Notes: generated from the letters alone by a model not told the origin. A stretch of DNA of 9,905 nt from an uncultured Bacteroidales bacterium (GCA_905236405.1 CAJOQB010000172.1:1-9905), one strand, 5' to 3'. Counted from the stretch's first letter, positions 1 to 7,471 are shown. A program made the numbers and translations.

Positions 1-911
<911 letters not shown>

Positions 912-952
912 ATATCTTTACGTTATCTCTTGGATATAACAATCCAAAGATG

Positions 953-983
953 CAAATGTAAGAAAAAATGTCAAACTATCAAC
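953..983 (-). promoter_or_regulatory. Probable promoter of ribBA
   Basis: On the minus strand TACATTTG (960-953) fits the Bacteroidetes -7 box TAnnTTTG exactly. GTTG (983-980), one mismatch from the -33 box TTTG, lies 19 bp upstream, the usual spacing. Transcription would start near 948, leaving a leader of about 37 nt before the ribBA ATG. This is pattern matching only. Confidence 0.6.
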
Positions 984-1037
984 TTTTTATATATTAAATT
1001 ACCTTTTACATCTTGTGTAGGAGCAGGGTGCTATTGT

Positions 1038-1175
1038 TCTTGCAGGCGGCAGCACCATATAGTTCCAGACGGGTGGAACTACTTGTTCCAGGCGGGTGAG
1101 ACAACCTGTTCCAGGCGGGTGGAACTACTTGTTCCAAGCGGGTGAGACAATATGTCTCACCCTGGTGAAACTATA
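1038..1175. repeat. 23-bp tandem repeat block, six units
   Basis: Units start at 1038 (degenerate, about 14 of 23 positions shared), 1061, 1084, 1107, 1130 and 1153, all exactly 23 bp apart. A seventh, mostly decayed unit may follow at 1176. Each has a left arm (GTTCC, or GTCTC in the last), an 8-nt G-rich middle such as AGGCGGGT, a right arm (GGAAC, GAGAC or GAAAC) and a 5-nt linker. Right arms alternate GGAAC, GAGAC, GGAAC, GAGAC along the clean units, so some arms pair within a unit and others with the next unit. Units abut directly with no unique spacers. Function unknown. Confidence 0.85.
1140..1162. repeat. Perfect 9-bp inverted repeat in the 23-bp block
   Basis: GGGTGAGAC (1140-1148) and GTCTCACCC (1154-1162) are perfectly complementary around the 5-nt spacer AATAT. 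It spans the junction of two repeat units and exists because the last unit carries the GTCTC arm. No T-run follows on either strand, so it does not look like an intrinsic terminator. It could be an RNA hairpin or a dimeric protein site. Confidence 0.75.
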
Positions 1176-1243
1176 TGAGACACCTACCTACTTGTGTATC
1201 AACTGCATGGTTCGATGGTTTAAATTACCGCTTCTGTGTCTTT

Positions 1244-1375
1244 CGACTGAATCCAGTTGACAGGTAAATGTCTTGCGACTGGATTCGGTTGACGAGTAAA
1301 ATATTATCGACTGTTTTCGCTTGTCAGCCGTCCGCGATTGCGACTAAATTGGGTTTACGACAGTCGTCGTGACGT
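1244..1375. repeat. Degenerate tandem repeat block, period about 32 bp
   Basis: The pattern CGACTgaATccaGTTGAC followed by a GTAAA-containing tail recurs at 1244, 1276, 1308 and 1341 (spacings 32, 32, 33). The first two units share roughly two thirds of positions, and the third and fourth are more diverged. A possible further decayed unit starts near 1376 and another near 1213. The first two units can fold as CGACTG, 4-nt loop, then CAGTTG or CGGTTG, using G-U pairs. The block is unrelated in sequence to the 23-bp block beside it. Function unknown. Confidence 0.65.
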
Positions 1376-1424
1376 TGACTTTCAACGAGAAGCGGAAAAA
1401 CAGTCAGTTTTAAATTATTTTGCG

Positions 1425-1432
1425 TATTTTTG
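1425..1432 (+). promoter_or_regulatory. Probable -7 box for the lipid kinase gene
   Basis: TATTTTTG matches the Bacteroidetes -7 consensus TAnnTTTG exactly and is followed by the often-seen CA. No TTTG lies at the expected -33 position, so it is only half a canonical promoter. Because the box is centred about 7 bp before the start of transcription, the transcript would begin within a few bases of the GTG at 1437. Confidence 0.5.
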
Positions 1433-1436
1433 CAGC

Positions 1437-2372
1437 GTGAAACATATCTTTATCCTCAATCCTGAAGCGGGCAAGAAAGACCATTCAGCTGTGATTGAAC
1501 AACAAATACGCTCGCTCTCTTCCCCCATCGACTACGAACTATATCATATCGAAGGGGCGCCGGGAACCATGCGTCGCTATGTCGACGACTATTGTCTCTC
1601 GCATAGCGAAAAGCCAGTCCGATTCTATGCCTGTGGCGGCGACGGCACCCTCAAGGAGGTGGCCTCGGGACTGGTAGGGCACCCGTCAGCACAACTGGCC
1701 TGCTATCCCTGCGGCTCGGGGAACGACTATGTGAAATACTACGGAGGGCAAGACCGCTTTCTGCGATTAGATAGCCTGATTGACGGCGAGCCCACGCCCG
1801 TCGACATCTTTCGGGTCACCGCCACCACCGAACAGGGGAGGGAGACCCACTATTCCATCAATGTCGTCAACTTCGGCTTCGATGCCGATGTGTGCAACAC
1901 CATGATGGCTGTCCGCCGCAAGCCGGTCATTGGCGGTCGCAACGCCTACACCACCGGCGTGCTCCATGCCTTGTTCCACGCCCGCAAGAACGAATGCCGC
2001 ATGGAGGTCGACGGGCAACTGATGAACGACCAACCTTTTCTGCTCTGCACCATTGCCAACGGCCAATATGTGGGCGGTGCCTACCGCTGTGCTCCTCGGT
2101 CAGTCAACGACGACGGCATGGCCGAAATCTGCTTGGTTTCACCAGTATCGCTGTTCCAGTTTGTCCGCTTGGTACGTGCCTATGCCCAAGGGCGTCATCT
2201 CGACGACCCTCGTTTCGCCCCCTATATCCACTACCGTCGCGGCAGCCGCATCACGCTGAGTCACCCCTCGCCGTTCTGGGTGACCCTCGACGGCGACATG
2301 ATTCTCACCACCCATTGCGAGATAGAAGAGATGCAACAGGCGGTGCGATTTGTTGTTCCAAAAGAGAAATGA
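1437..2372 (+). CDS. Diacylglycerol kinase family lipid kinase (DAGKc domain)
   Basis: Predicted 311-aa cytosolic or membrane-associated lipid kinase of the YegS/BmrU/DgkB superfamily, which phosphorylates diacylglycerol or a related lipid with ATP. It opens with the family N-terminus KHIFILNPEAGK (2-13), then GGDGTLKEVASGL (67-79, nucleotide-binding loop) and PCGSGND (91-97). NVVNFGFDADV fits the conserved region before the second domain, and the length is typical. I chose GTG at 1437 because the conserved N-terminus begins there. The in-frame TTG at 1338 would add 33 residues encoded by the repeat block. No Shine-Dalgarno is present, and the -7-like box at 1425-1432 suggests a leaderless mRNA. 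Its TGA abuts the stop of convergent thiN with no base between. The exact lipid substrate cannot be told. Confidence 0.88.
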   Translation: MKHIFILNPEAGKKDHSAVIEQQIRSLSSPIDYELYHIEGAPGTMRRYVDDYCLSHSEKPVRFYACGGDGTLKEVASGLVGHPSAQLACYPCGSGNDYVKYYGGQDRFLRLDSLIDGEPTPVDIFRVTATTEQGRETHYSINVVNFGFDADVCNTMMAVRRKPVIGGRNAYTTGVLHALFHARKNECRMEVDGQLMNDQPFLLCTIANGQYVGGAYRCAPRSVNDDGMAEICLVSPVSLFQFVRLVRAYAQGRHLDDPRFAPYIHYRRGSRITLSHPSPFWVTLDGDMILTTHCEIEEMQQAVRFVVPKEK

Positions 2373-3083
2373 TTATTCCTTGGACTCGTAGGTCTGATAG
2401 ACCAAGACATGGGGCTGTTGGTCCGACCGAGGGGTGACGAAGATGGTGAACTCGTCGCCCATCGAGGCATTGAGTGTCCCCTCCCACAACTCGTCGAAGC
2501 GACGGTCGACAAGGGGGTATTGAAGCCCTTTGCTGTCGAGTGTCGCCGCTTGTGGCCGCAGGTTGAAGATGGAGACCTGCTGTCGGGCAAACGAAGCAAA
2601 GCAAGTGGTGGACTGGATGGGGGTAAAGAGGCCGTGGTCGGTGTACATGCGAAGGGTGAAGAGGTCGCTGTGGTGTGCCAGCAAGGCGATGTTGCCCAAG
2701 GTGTGGTCCTCGCGAAGTCCCGTGGCTCCTATGACGTCGAGCTGGCGAGCACCTTGATGCGAAGCATATCGTATGGCCTTGGTAAGGTCGTTGGTCTCCT
2801 GGTCGCTGTCGGCATAGTGCTGCAACGGAGTGCACGCATCGGCAAACAGTTGCTCGACAGCAGGGTCGGGGCGATAGGAATCGCCGTCGCCCACCACGGC
2901 TACCATTACAGGATGGCCGTCGTCGCCTTTCAACGCTTGGGCAAAGCTATCGGATTGGCGAAGGTAGTTGGCCAACTGGCTGACAGCAGCGTCGCAGCAC
3001 ACGATAAGCGAGGCATTGTGCAGACAACGCAACGCAACAGGATGACGGGGAAAAACGCCGTTGGCAAGGATGACTGTGTTCAT
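2373..3083 (-). CDS. thiN: Thiamine pyrophosphokinase
   Basis: A 236-aa cytosolic enzyme that transfers pyrophosphate from ATP to thiamine, giving TPP, the final step of thiamine salvage. Motifs from the chosen start are CCDAAVSQL (29-37), GDGDS (65-69), SDQETNDLTKA (93-103) and GATGLREDHTLGN (119-131). These match the family signatures GDxDS, DQxxTDLxKA and GxxGxRxDHxxxN that bind metal, ATP and thiamine. The C-terminal part should be the thiamine-binding beta domain. The start is ATG at 3083-3081, which overlaps the pnuT stop as ATGA, a sign of translational coupling. An in-frame ATG at 3116 lies inside pnuT and would add 11 poor residues. It is the last gene of the minus-strand run, and its TAA touches the TGA of the convergent lipid kinase. 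Confidence 0.93.
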   Translation of the reverse strand: MNTVILANGVFPRHPVALRCLHNASLIVCCDAAVSQLANYLRQSDSFAQALKGDDGHPVMVAVVGDGDSYRPDPAVEQLFADACTPLQHYADSDQETNDLTKAIRYASHQGARQLDVIGATGLREDHTLGNIALLAHHSDLFTLRMYTDHGLFTPIQSTTCFASFARQQVSIFNLRPQAATLDSKGLQYPLVDRRFDELWEGTLNASMGDEFTIFVTPRSDQQPHVLVYQTYESKE

Positions 3084-3739
3084 GATTGTGTTGTTTGTTG
3101 ATACTGACGTCGCCATCGCAGATAGCCCATGATAGCGACAACCTCATAGACGGAGTACATGATGGTGAGAGGATAGTTGCCCGACAGGAAGAAGAGTACC
3201 ACTGTGATGGGGTTGACAACTATCCAGCCAATCCACTGCTGATAGTATTTCTTGGCTAACAGCCACATGGTGACGATGCTGATGGAGGAGGTGAGTGCAT
3301 CCAACACCGTGAGGTTGACGCCTCGCACCACGCTATATTCGCCCATAGCCTTGAGGACAAAATACAACGCCACCGTCAACACGACGATGGCCGTCAGCAC
3401 CCATTTTACCTGACTTTTCGGTATGCTTTGCATCGGTGCCTCGTCCTCCTCGGCCTCGGGATGGCCCTGCCGTTGCAGCCGACGCATCCGTTGCCAGGCA
3501 TAGATGCCGTAGAACGCCATGACGACATAGTAGACGTTGATGGCACCATTGGCATAGAGCTTGTTGACGAAACAGGAGTAAGCCACACAGATCCCCATCA
3601 CCACACAGACAGGCCACAGCCACCAGCTGGCTCGGTACTCAAGGATAATGTAAAGCACCCCCAAGAGGGAACCCACGATGTCGACCACCGACATGGGGAC
3701 ACCCCACAGCACCACCTGTTGGTTCAACAGCTCAAACAT
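3080..3739 (-). CDS. pnuT: PnuC-family transporter, probable thiamine transporter PnuT
   Basis: A 219-aa inner-membrane protein with about seven hydrophobic helices, of the PnuC family of vitamin facilitators. Typical features are a WP-containing helix near 39-50, NVYYVVMAFYGIYAW (68-82) and, near the C-terminus, LDALTSSISIVTMWLLAKKYY followed by WIGWIVVNP. A charged loop rich in Glu and Asp lies around residues 90-105. Sequence alone does not separate nicotinamide riboside (PnuC) from thiamine (PnuT) transporters. The coupling to thiN (4-bp ATGA overlap) and the nearby TPP-riboswitch receptor favour thiamine, because PnuC proteins work with the kinase that traps their substrate. I take ATG at 3739, and a TTG directly before it is the only other start. 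It follows the upstream gene by 11 bp. Confidence 0.88.
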   Translation of the reverse strand: MFELLNQQVVLWGVPMSVVDIVGSLLGVLYIILEYRASWWLWPVCVVMGICVAYSCFVNKLYANGAINVYYVVMAFYGIYAWQRMRRLQRQGHPEAEEDEAPMQSIPKSQVKWVLTAIVVLTVALYFVLKAMGEYSVVRGVNLTVLDALTSSISIVTMWLLAKKYYQQWIGWIVVNPITVVLFFLSGNYPLTIMYSVYEVVAIMGYLRWRRQYQQTTQS

Positions 3740-3750
3740 CAAAGAGGCAA

Positions 3751-4296
3751 TTATTCAAACGACTGACGCACCTCGTTCTTCAAGTATTCGAGGGCTTTGT
3801 CGGTGGGGACATTGTTCTGTGCCACGTTGGTGAAGATGGCACCTGCCAGACTCACTGGGTCAGCATCGGCGGCCATCGAGGCGGCACTGCTGTTCACCAA
3901 GTTAATCATCTGCTCCTTGGCATCACGTATCAAGTTCCATGCGGCACTGCTGATGTAAACCTGCTGCGAGAGGTTGTGCTCCCACTCGTCGCGGATGCTC
4001 TTGGTCATGACCCCCTGCAACAGTTTCAGATCCATGCCCGGCTGGTAGCAACGCATCACTAAACTGTTGGGGCTGATACGCTCCAAGAAGAGGGCCATGC
4101 GTTCATATGCCTGCAGCCGTATGGGGGAGACGATACTGAGGTTCTCTTTCTTCTCCTGCATCTTGATTTCGAGCAGGCGTTCTTTCTGCTGGTTGTCGAA
4201 ATAGCGTTTCACCAACAGATAGAAGATGGCACCCGTGACTGCCACGGTAAGCAGAATGGTGAGCAGCACCAAAAGGACAAAAACGAACGGTTTCAT
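3751..4296 (-). CDS. Conserved membrane-anchored protein of unknown function
   Basis: A 181-aa protein with one N-terminal transmembrane helix (about residues 4-30, rich in Val, Leu and Thr), then a Lys/Glu/Gln-rich stretch (about 31-55) likely to be a coiled coil, and a mostly helical cytoplasmic domain containing LQAYERMALFLERISPNSLV (about 61-80). I recognise the style of a conserved Bacteroidetes protein, possibly of the DUF7935 type, but know no function and see no catalytic motif. It starts 33 bp after lepA and ends 11 bp before pnuT, so it is probably cotranscribed with both. The lack of a signal-peptidase site after the helix suggests an anchored protein facing the cytoplasm. Confidence 0.85.
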   Translation of the reverse strand: MKPFVFVLLVLLTILLTVAVTGAIFYLLVKRYFDNQQKERLLEIKMQEKKENLSIVSPIRLQAYERMALFLERISPNSLVMRCYQPGMDLKLLQGVMTKSIRDEWEHNLSQQVYISSAAWNLIRDAKEQMINLVNSSAASMAADADPVSLAGAIFTNVAQNNVPTDKALEYLKNEVRQSFE

Positions 4297-4329
4297 AATT
4301 CAATAAGGTATTGTGGTTATACAAACAAA

Positions 4330-6105
4330 TCAATCGAGTTTCAACACGGCGAGGAAGGCACTCTGCGGCACCTCGACGTTGCCCACCTGACGCATACGCT
4401 TCTTGCCCTCTTTCTGTTTCTCGAGCAGCTTGCGTTTGCGGGTGATGTCGCCACCATAGCACTTGGCGGTAACATCCTTGCGAACCGCCTTCACCGTCTC
4501 GCGGGCGATAATCTTGCTGCCGATGGCAGCTTGGATGGCCACATCGAACTGCTGACGCGGAATCAGTTCTTTGAGCTTCTCGCACATGCGACGGCCAATG
4601 GGATAGGCGTTGTCGATATAGGTAAGGGTGGAGAGGGCGTCGACAGGGTCGCCGTTGAGCAGTATCTCTAACTTGACCAGCCTGGAGGGCTGATAGCCGT
4701 TGAGGTAATAGTCGAGCGAGGCATAGCCTTTCGATATCGACTTCAGCTTGTCGTAGAAGTCGAACACCACCTCGCCCAAGGGGAGGTCGAAGCTGATTTC
4801 GATTCGGTCGGTGGTCAGGTAGTTCTGGTTCTTCAGGATGCCACGCTTGTCCATGCAGAGTTTGATGACAGGGCCGATATAGTCAGCCTTGGTGATGATT
4901 TGTGCATGGATATAGGGCTCATAGACCTCAGCGATGTTGTTGGGCTCGGGCATTCCCGAAGGGTTGTAGACATCGACCTCGGTGCCGTTGGTGAGCTTCA
5001 CCTTGTATTGGACATTGGGCACCGTGGTGATGACATCCATGTTGAACTCACGTTCCAGTCGCTCCTGCACTATCTCCATATGGAGCAGCCCGAGGAATCC
5101 GCAGCGGAATCCGAAGCCCAACGCTAATGACGACTCAGGCTCGAAGGTCAGTGAGGCATCGTTGAGCTGCAGCTTCTCGAGCGAGGCACGCAACTCCTCG
5201 TAGTCGTCGGTGTCGACAGGGTAGACACCGGCAAAGACCATCGGCTTGACACTCTCGAAGCCAGCCACCGCTTGGTCGCAGGGACGCTGCACATGGGTGA
5301 TGGTGTCGCCCACCCTGACCTCCTTGGAGGTCTTGATGCCCGAGATGATATATCCCACATCGCCGGCACTGAGCTGTTTGCGAGGCTCCATGTTGAGACG
5401 CAGCACCCCAATCTCGTCGGCATGGTAGTCTTTGGCTGTGCTCACAAACTTCACCCAATCGTTGGTCCGGAGGGTGCCGTTCATGATGCGAAAATAGGAG
5501 ATGATGCCTCGGAAAGGATTGAACACGCTGTCGAACACCAAAGCCTGGAGCGGTGCCTCGGGGTCGCCCTCGGGGGCGGGGACACGGTGTACGATAGCCT
5601 CAAGAATCTCGGGCACACCAACACCTGTCTTGGCACTGCAGCTCAATATCTCCTCACGCTGGCACCCCAGCAAGTCGATGATTTCGTCGGCCACCTCTTC
5701 CGGCATGGCACTGTCGAGGTCGATTTTGTTCATCACGGGGATGATCTCCAAATCGTTCTCCAAAGCCAAATAAAGGTTCGAGATGGTCTGCGCCTGGATG
5801 CCCTGGGTGGCATCGACCACCAGCAACGCTCCTTCGCAAGCAGCAATGGATAGCGACACCTCGTAGGAGAAGTCGACATGACCCGGCGTGTCTATCAGGT
5901 TCAGCACATATTCGCCATAGTTCATCTGGATGGCGTGGCTCTTGATGGTGATGCCACGCTCCTTCTCAAGGTCCATGTCGTCGAGCACCTGGTCCTGCAT
6001 GTCGCGTTGCGACACCGTGTTGGTGTATTCCAACAATCGGTCAGCCAAGGTGCTTTTGCCATGGTCTATATGGGCTATGATGCAGAAATTGCGGATATGC
6101 TTCAT
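4330..6105 (-). CDS. lepA: Elongation factor 4 (LepA), ribosome-associated GTPase
   Basis: Translational GTPase of 591 aa, close to the family's roughly 600, which acts on the ribosome (back-translocation and/or initiation fidelity). The G domain is complete: AHIDHGKST (11-19), RGITI (50-54), DTPGHVDF (72-79, with the catalytic-type His76), NKID (126-129) and SAK (157-159). EF-G-like domains follow (the GFGFRCGFLGLLHMEIVQ stretch is diagnostic), then the LepA-specific C-terminal domain with RKRKLLEKQKEGKKRMR and the ending SAFLAVLKLD. No domain IV of EF-G is present, as expected. It starts at ATG 6105, 33 bp after the menA-like gene, and is followed by a membrane protein gene after another 33 bp. 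Confidence 0.98.
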   Translation of the reverse strand: MKHIRNFCIIAHIDHGKSTLADRLLEYTNTVSQRDMQDQVLDDMDLEKERGITIKSHAIQMNYGEYVLNLIDTPGHVDFSYEVSLSIAACEGALLVVDATQGIQAQTISNLYLALENDLEIIPVMNKIDLDSAMPEEVADEIIDLLGCQREEILSCSAKTGVGVPEILEAIVHRVPAPEGDPEAPLQALVFDSVFNPFRGIISYFRIMNGTLRTNDWVKFVSTAKDYHADEIGVLRLNMEPRKQLSAGDVGYIISGIKTSKEVRVGDTITHVQRPCDQAVAGFESVKPMVFAGVYPVDTDDYEELRASLEKLQLNDASLTFEPESSLALGFGFRCGFLGLLHMEIVQERLEREFNMDVITTVPNVQYKVKLTNGTEVDVYNPSGMPEPNNIAEVYEPYIHAQIITKADYIGPVIKLCMDKRGILKNQNYLTTDRIEISFDLPLGEVVFDFYDKLKSISKGYASLDYYLNGYQPSRLVKLEILLNGDPVDALSTLTYIDNAYPIGRRMCEKLKELIPRQQFDVAIQAAIGSKIIARETVKAVRKDVTAKCYGGDITRKRKLLEKQKEGKKRMRQVGNVEVPQSAFLAVLKLD

Positions 6106-6138
6106 TCGGTAGAGTTGTTATTTTGGATTACAGATGTA

Positions 6139-7173
6139 TTATTGAAGGAAAGAAGCCACAGCCATCAGCAGGGCAAACAAGGTGATGTAGTTGCGGGCCA
6201 AGTACCAGCGGTACATGAACCAGTCGAGCTGTGCCTTCTCTATCTCCTCCCAGTTCTCCATGTTCAGCATCCACCAGTGTCGCGGATAAGGGTTATGGGC
6301 GTGAGTGGGGTCGGCTTTCTCGACATAGAACTGCAGCATAGAACGGTAGAGGGTGACACCGATGGGCACCGACAACAGTCCCAACAGGAAGACAGGTGCC
6401 AGATAGCCTGCCAACACCGCCAACACCAACAGGATGGGGGGCAGGAAATTGAAACACCACTCGGCGGTCATCTGCCGTTGCGGCGTCTCGAGCAGGGTGG
6501 CCAGCGTCTGCTTGCCCACCGACATGTCGGCGTCTGCATCCATGATGGAATGGGTGTAGACAATATTGGTCACCAGCAGACCCACCGCCACCGAGGTCCA
6601 CACAAGTCCATAAAAGAGGGTGTCGCAGGCAGCGATGCAAGTGCCCGTCATCAGCAGGGGGCCGAACATCAGTCCGATATCCAACTCACCAAAACCGCGA
6701 TAGCACAAGGCGATGGGTCTGGCAGAATAGAAATAGCCACAGAAAGCGCCCAAGGCCATGATGACGACCACCGACCAACCACGTTCGAGGGCTATCAGCA
6801 GTCCCATGACCACAGCGATGATGCCAAACACACAGGCCGCCTCAAGAGTCTGTTTCAGCGTGGCCTGTCCCTCTGCCAGATAGGGAGCCTTGCCTATGCG
6901 GGCCCGCATACCGGCACGGTTCAGTTTCTCACGCTCTTCGATACCGGCGTTGCGATAGTCGAAATAGTCGTCTAACAGGTTGGAACACATATGGGCACAC
7001 ACCACGCCAATCAGCGCCATCACCGAATAGAGCAACGAAAAGTCGTAGTTCTGCCCCTGAGGGGTCAACGTATATCCCCACGCCATACAAATGGCCAGCA
7101 ATGTGGGCAGCACACTCTGCGGCAGAGCGGTAGGACGGGCATTGTGCCACCAGAATTGTATTGTCTTCATCAT
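6139..7173 (-). CDS. menA: UbiA-family prenyltransferase, MenA-like
   Basis: Integral membrane prenyltransferase of 344 aa, most likely 1,4-dihydroxy-2-naphthoate polyprenyltransferase of menaquinone synthesis. The N-terminus ARPTALPQSVLPTLLA (12-27) resembles MenA. The first Asp-rich motif is NLLDDYFDY (65-73), which binds the Mg-diphosphate of the prenyl donor, and YRGFGEL (158-164) with the following FGPLLMTGT is MenA-like. The second Asp motif appears as DADAD (212-216) followed by GKQTLA (220-225), spaced differently from the usual NxxRDxxxD. About eight to nine hydrophobic helices are present. It is longer than the typical 300 aa, with a Trp-rich segment (MLNMENWEEIEKAQLDWFMY) before the last helix. 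Two adjacent ATGs (7173, 7170) are possible starts. It is the first gene of the minus-strand run, and no clear promoter is visible upstream on its strand. Confidence 0.85.
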   Translation of the reverse strand: MMKTIQFWWHNARPTALPQSVLPTLLAICMAWGYTLTPQGQNYDFSLLYSVMALIGVVCAHMCSNLLDDYFDYRNAGIEEREKLNRAGMRARIGKAPYLAEGQATLKQTLEAACVFGIIAVVMGLLIALERGWSVVVIMALGAFCGYFYSARPIALCYRGFGELDIGLMFGPLLMTGTCIAACDTLFYGLVWTSVAVGLLVTNIVYTHSIMDADADMSVGKQTLATLLETPQRQMTAEWCFNFLPPILLVLAVLAGYLAPVFLLGLLSVPIGVTLYRSMLQFYVEKADPTHAHNPYPRHWWMLNMENWEEIEKAQLDWFMYRWYLARNYITLFALLMAVASFLQ

Positions 7174-7225
7174 CGGGTTTGCCGTTTAGTTAATGTTTCA
7201 TAACGAGCATCAATAGAAAAAAGTA

Positions 7226-7255
7226 TTTGGCATTACGAAAATATGCCTATCTTTG
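7226..7255 (+). promoter_or_regulatory. Promoter of the riboswitch-receptor transcript
   Basis: TTTG (7226-7229) and TATCTTTG (7248-7255) match the Bacteroidetes -33 and -7 boxes exactly, 18 bp apart (19 is usual). Transcription would start near 7260, about 23 bp before the TPP aptamer, giving a leader of about 210 nt. The same stretch has no matching TAnnTTTG box on the minus strand for the divergent menA-like gene. Confidence 0.8.
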
Positions 7256-7282
7256 CACTCGGTTAGACGACCCAAGAAAATC

Positions 7283-7363
7283 AAACGGGGTGCTGCAACT
7301 TGTTGCGGCTGAGATTATACCCTTGAACCTGATACGGATAATGCCGGCGTAGGAAAAGCGTTT
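7283..7363 (+). promoter_or_regulatory. TPP riboswitch (THI box) aptamer
   Basis: The conserved THI-box blocks occur in order: GGGGTGC (7287-7293), GGCTGAGA (7307-7314), ACCC (7319-7322), GAACCTGAT (7325-7333) and GGATAATGCCGGCGTAGG (7336-7353). P1 can close by pairing AAACG (7283-7287) with CGTTT (7359-7363). P3 is short: GCAAC (7294-7298) faces GTTGC (7302-7306) across only three nucleotides. TPP binding is expected to turn off the downstream receptor gene. Confidence 0.96.
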
Positions 7364-7410
7364 TCTTCATTCATGATTCCCCGTTTTTGTTTTGACTTGA
7401 TGTCGCCCCT

Positions 7411-7437
7411 ACCCTCTCCGTCAGGAGGGTTTGTTTT
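7411..7437 (+). terminator. Terminator-like hairpin in the riboswitch leader
   Basis: ACCCTC (7411-7416) pairs with GAGGGT (7425-7430), plus one inner U-G pair, and is followed by TTGTTTT (7431-7437). It lies between the aptamer and the receptor ATG, where a transcription-terminating expression platform would sit. The stem is modest in length. An alternative, translational control, cannot be excluded. Confidence 0.55.
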
Positions 7438-7471
7438 GCGTATAACAAACAATTAACAAATAACAGTAACC

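Larger units (their letters stand above)
912..1436. other. Divergent intergenic region with two repeat blocks
   Basis: This gap between the divergent ribBA and lipid-kinase genes holds about 525 bp without a convincing gene. Left to right it contains the ribBA promoter, an AT-rich stretch to about 1015, a 23-bp tandem repeat block (1038-1175), a roughly 32-bp degenerate repeat block (1244-1375) and an AT-rich stretch with a -7-like box before the kinase start. Open frames across it are antisense extensions of ribBA or run through repeats whose periods are not clean multiples of three, so I read it as non-coding. Confidence 0.7.

Noticed and set aside
912..960. FMN riboswitch controlling ribBA
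   Set aside because: The predicted leader is about 37 nt, far too short for the aptamer, and no RFN-element blocks were recognised in the whole gap.
1038..1198. CRISPR array
   Set aside because: The 23-bp units are directly adjacent with no unique spacers, the units vary, and no cas gene is in the window.
1338..1436. Upstream TTG start extending the lipid kinase by 33 residues
   Set aside because: The added residues are encoded by the 32-bp repeat block, and the family N-terminus begins exactly at the GTG at 1437.
3084..3116. Earlier in-frame ATG for thiN
   Set aside because: It would overlap pnuT by 37 bp and add an unconserved segment. The ATGA overlap start at 3083 fits the family.
3740..3750. 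Second THI box or own promoter for pnuT-thiN
   Set aside because: Only 11 bp separate pnuT from the gene before it, and no CTGAGA or GGATAATGCC-type blocks were seen on the minus strand upstream.
7373..7456. 27-codon reading frame (ATG at 7373, TAA at 7456) in the riboswitch leader as a leader peptide
   Set aside because: It spans the whole expression-platform region but shows no ribosome signal, no biased composition and no family. Its length is expected by chance. Conservation in related leaders would reopen the case.
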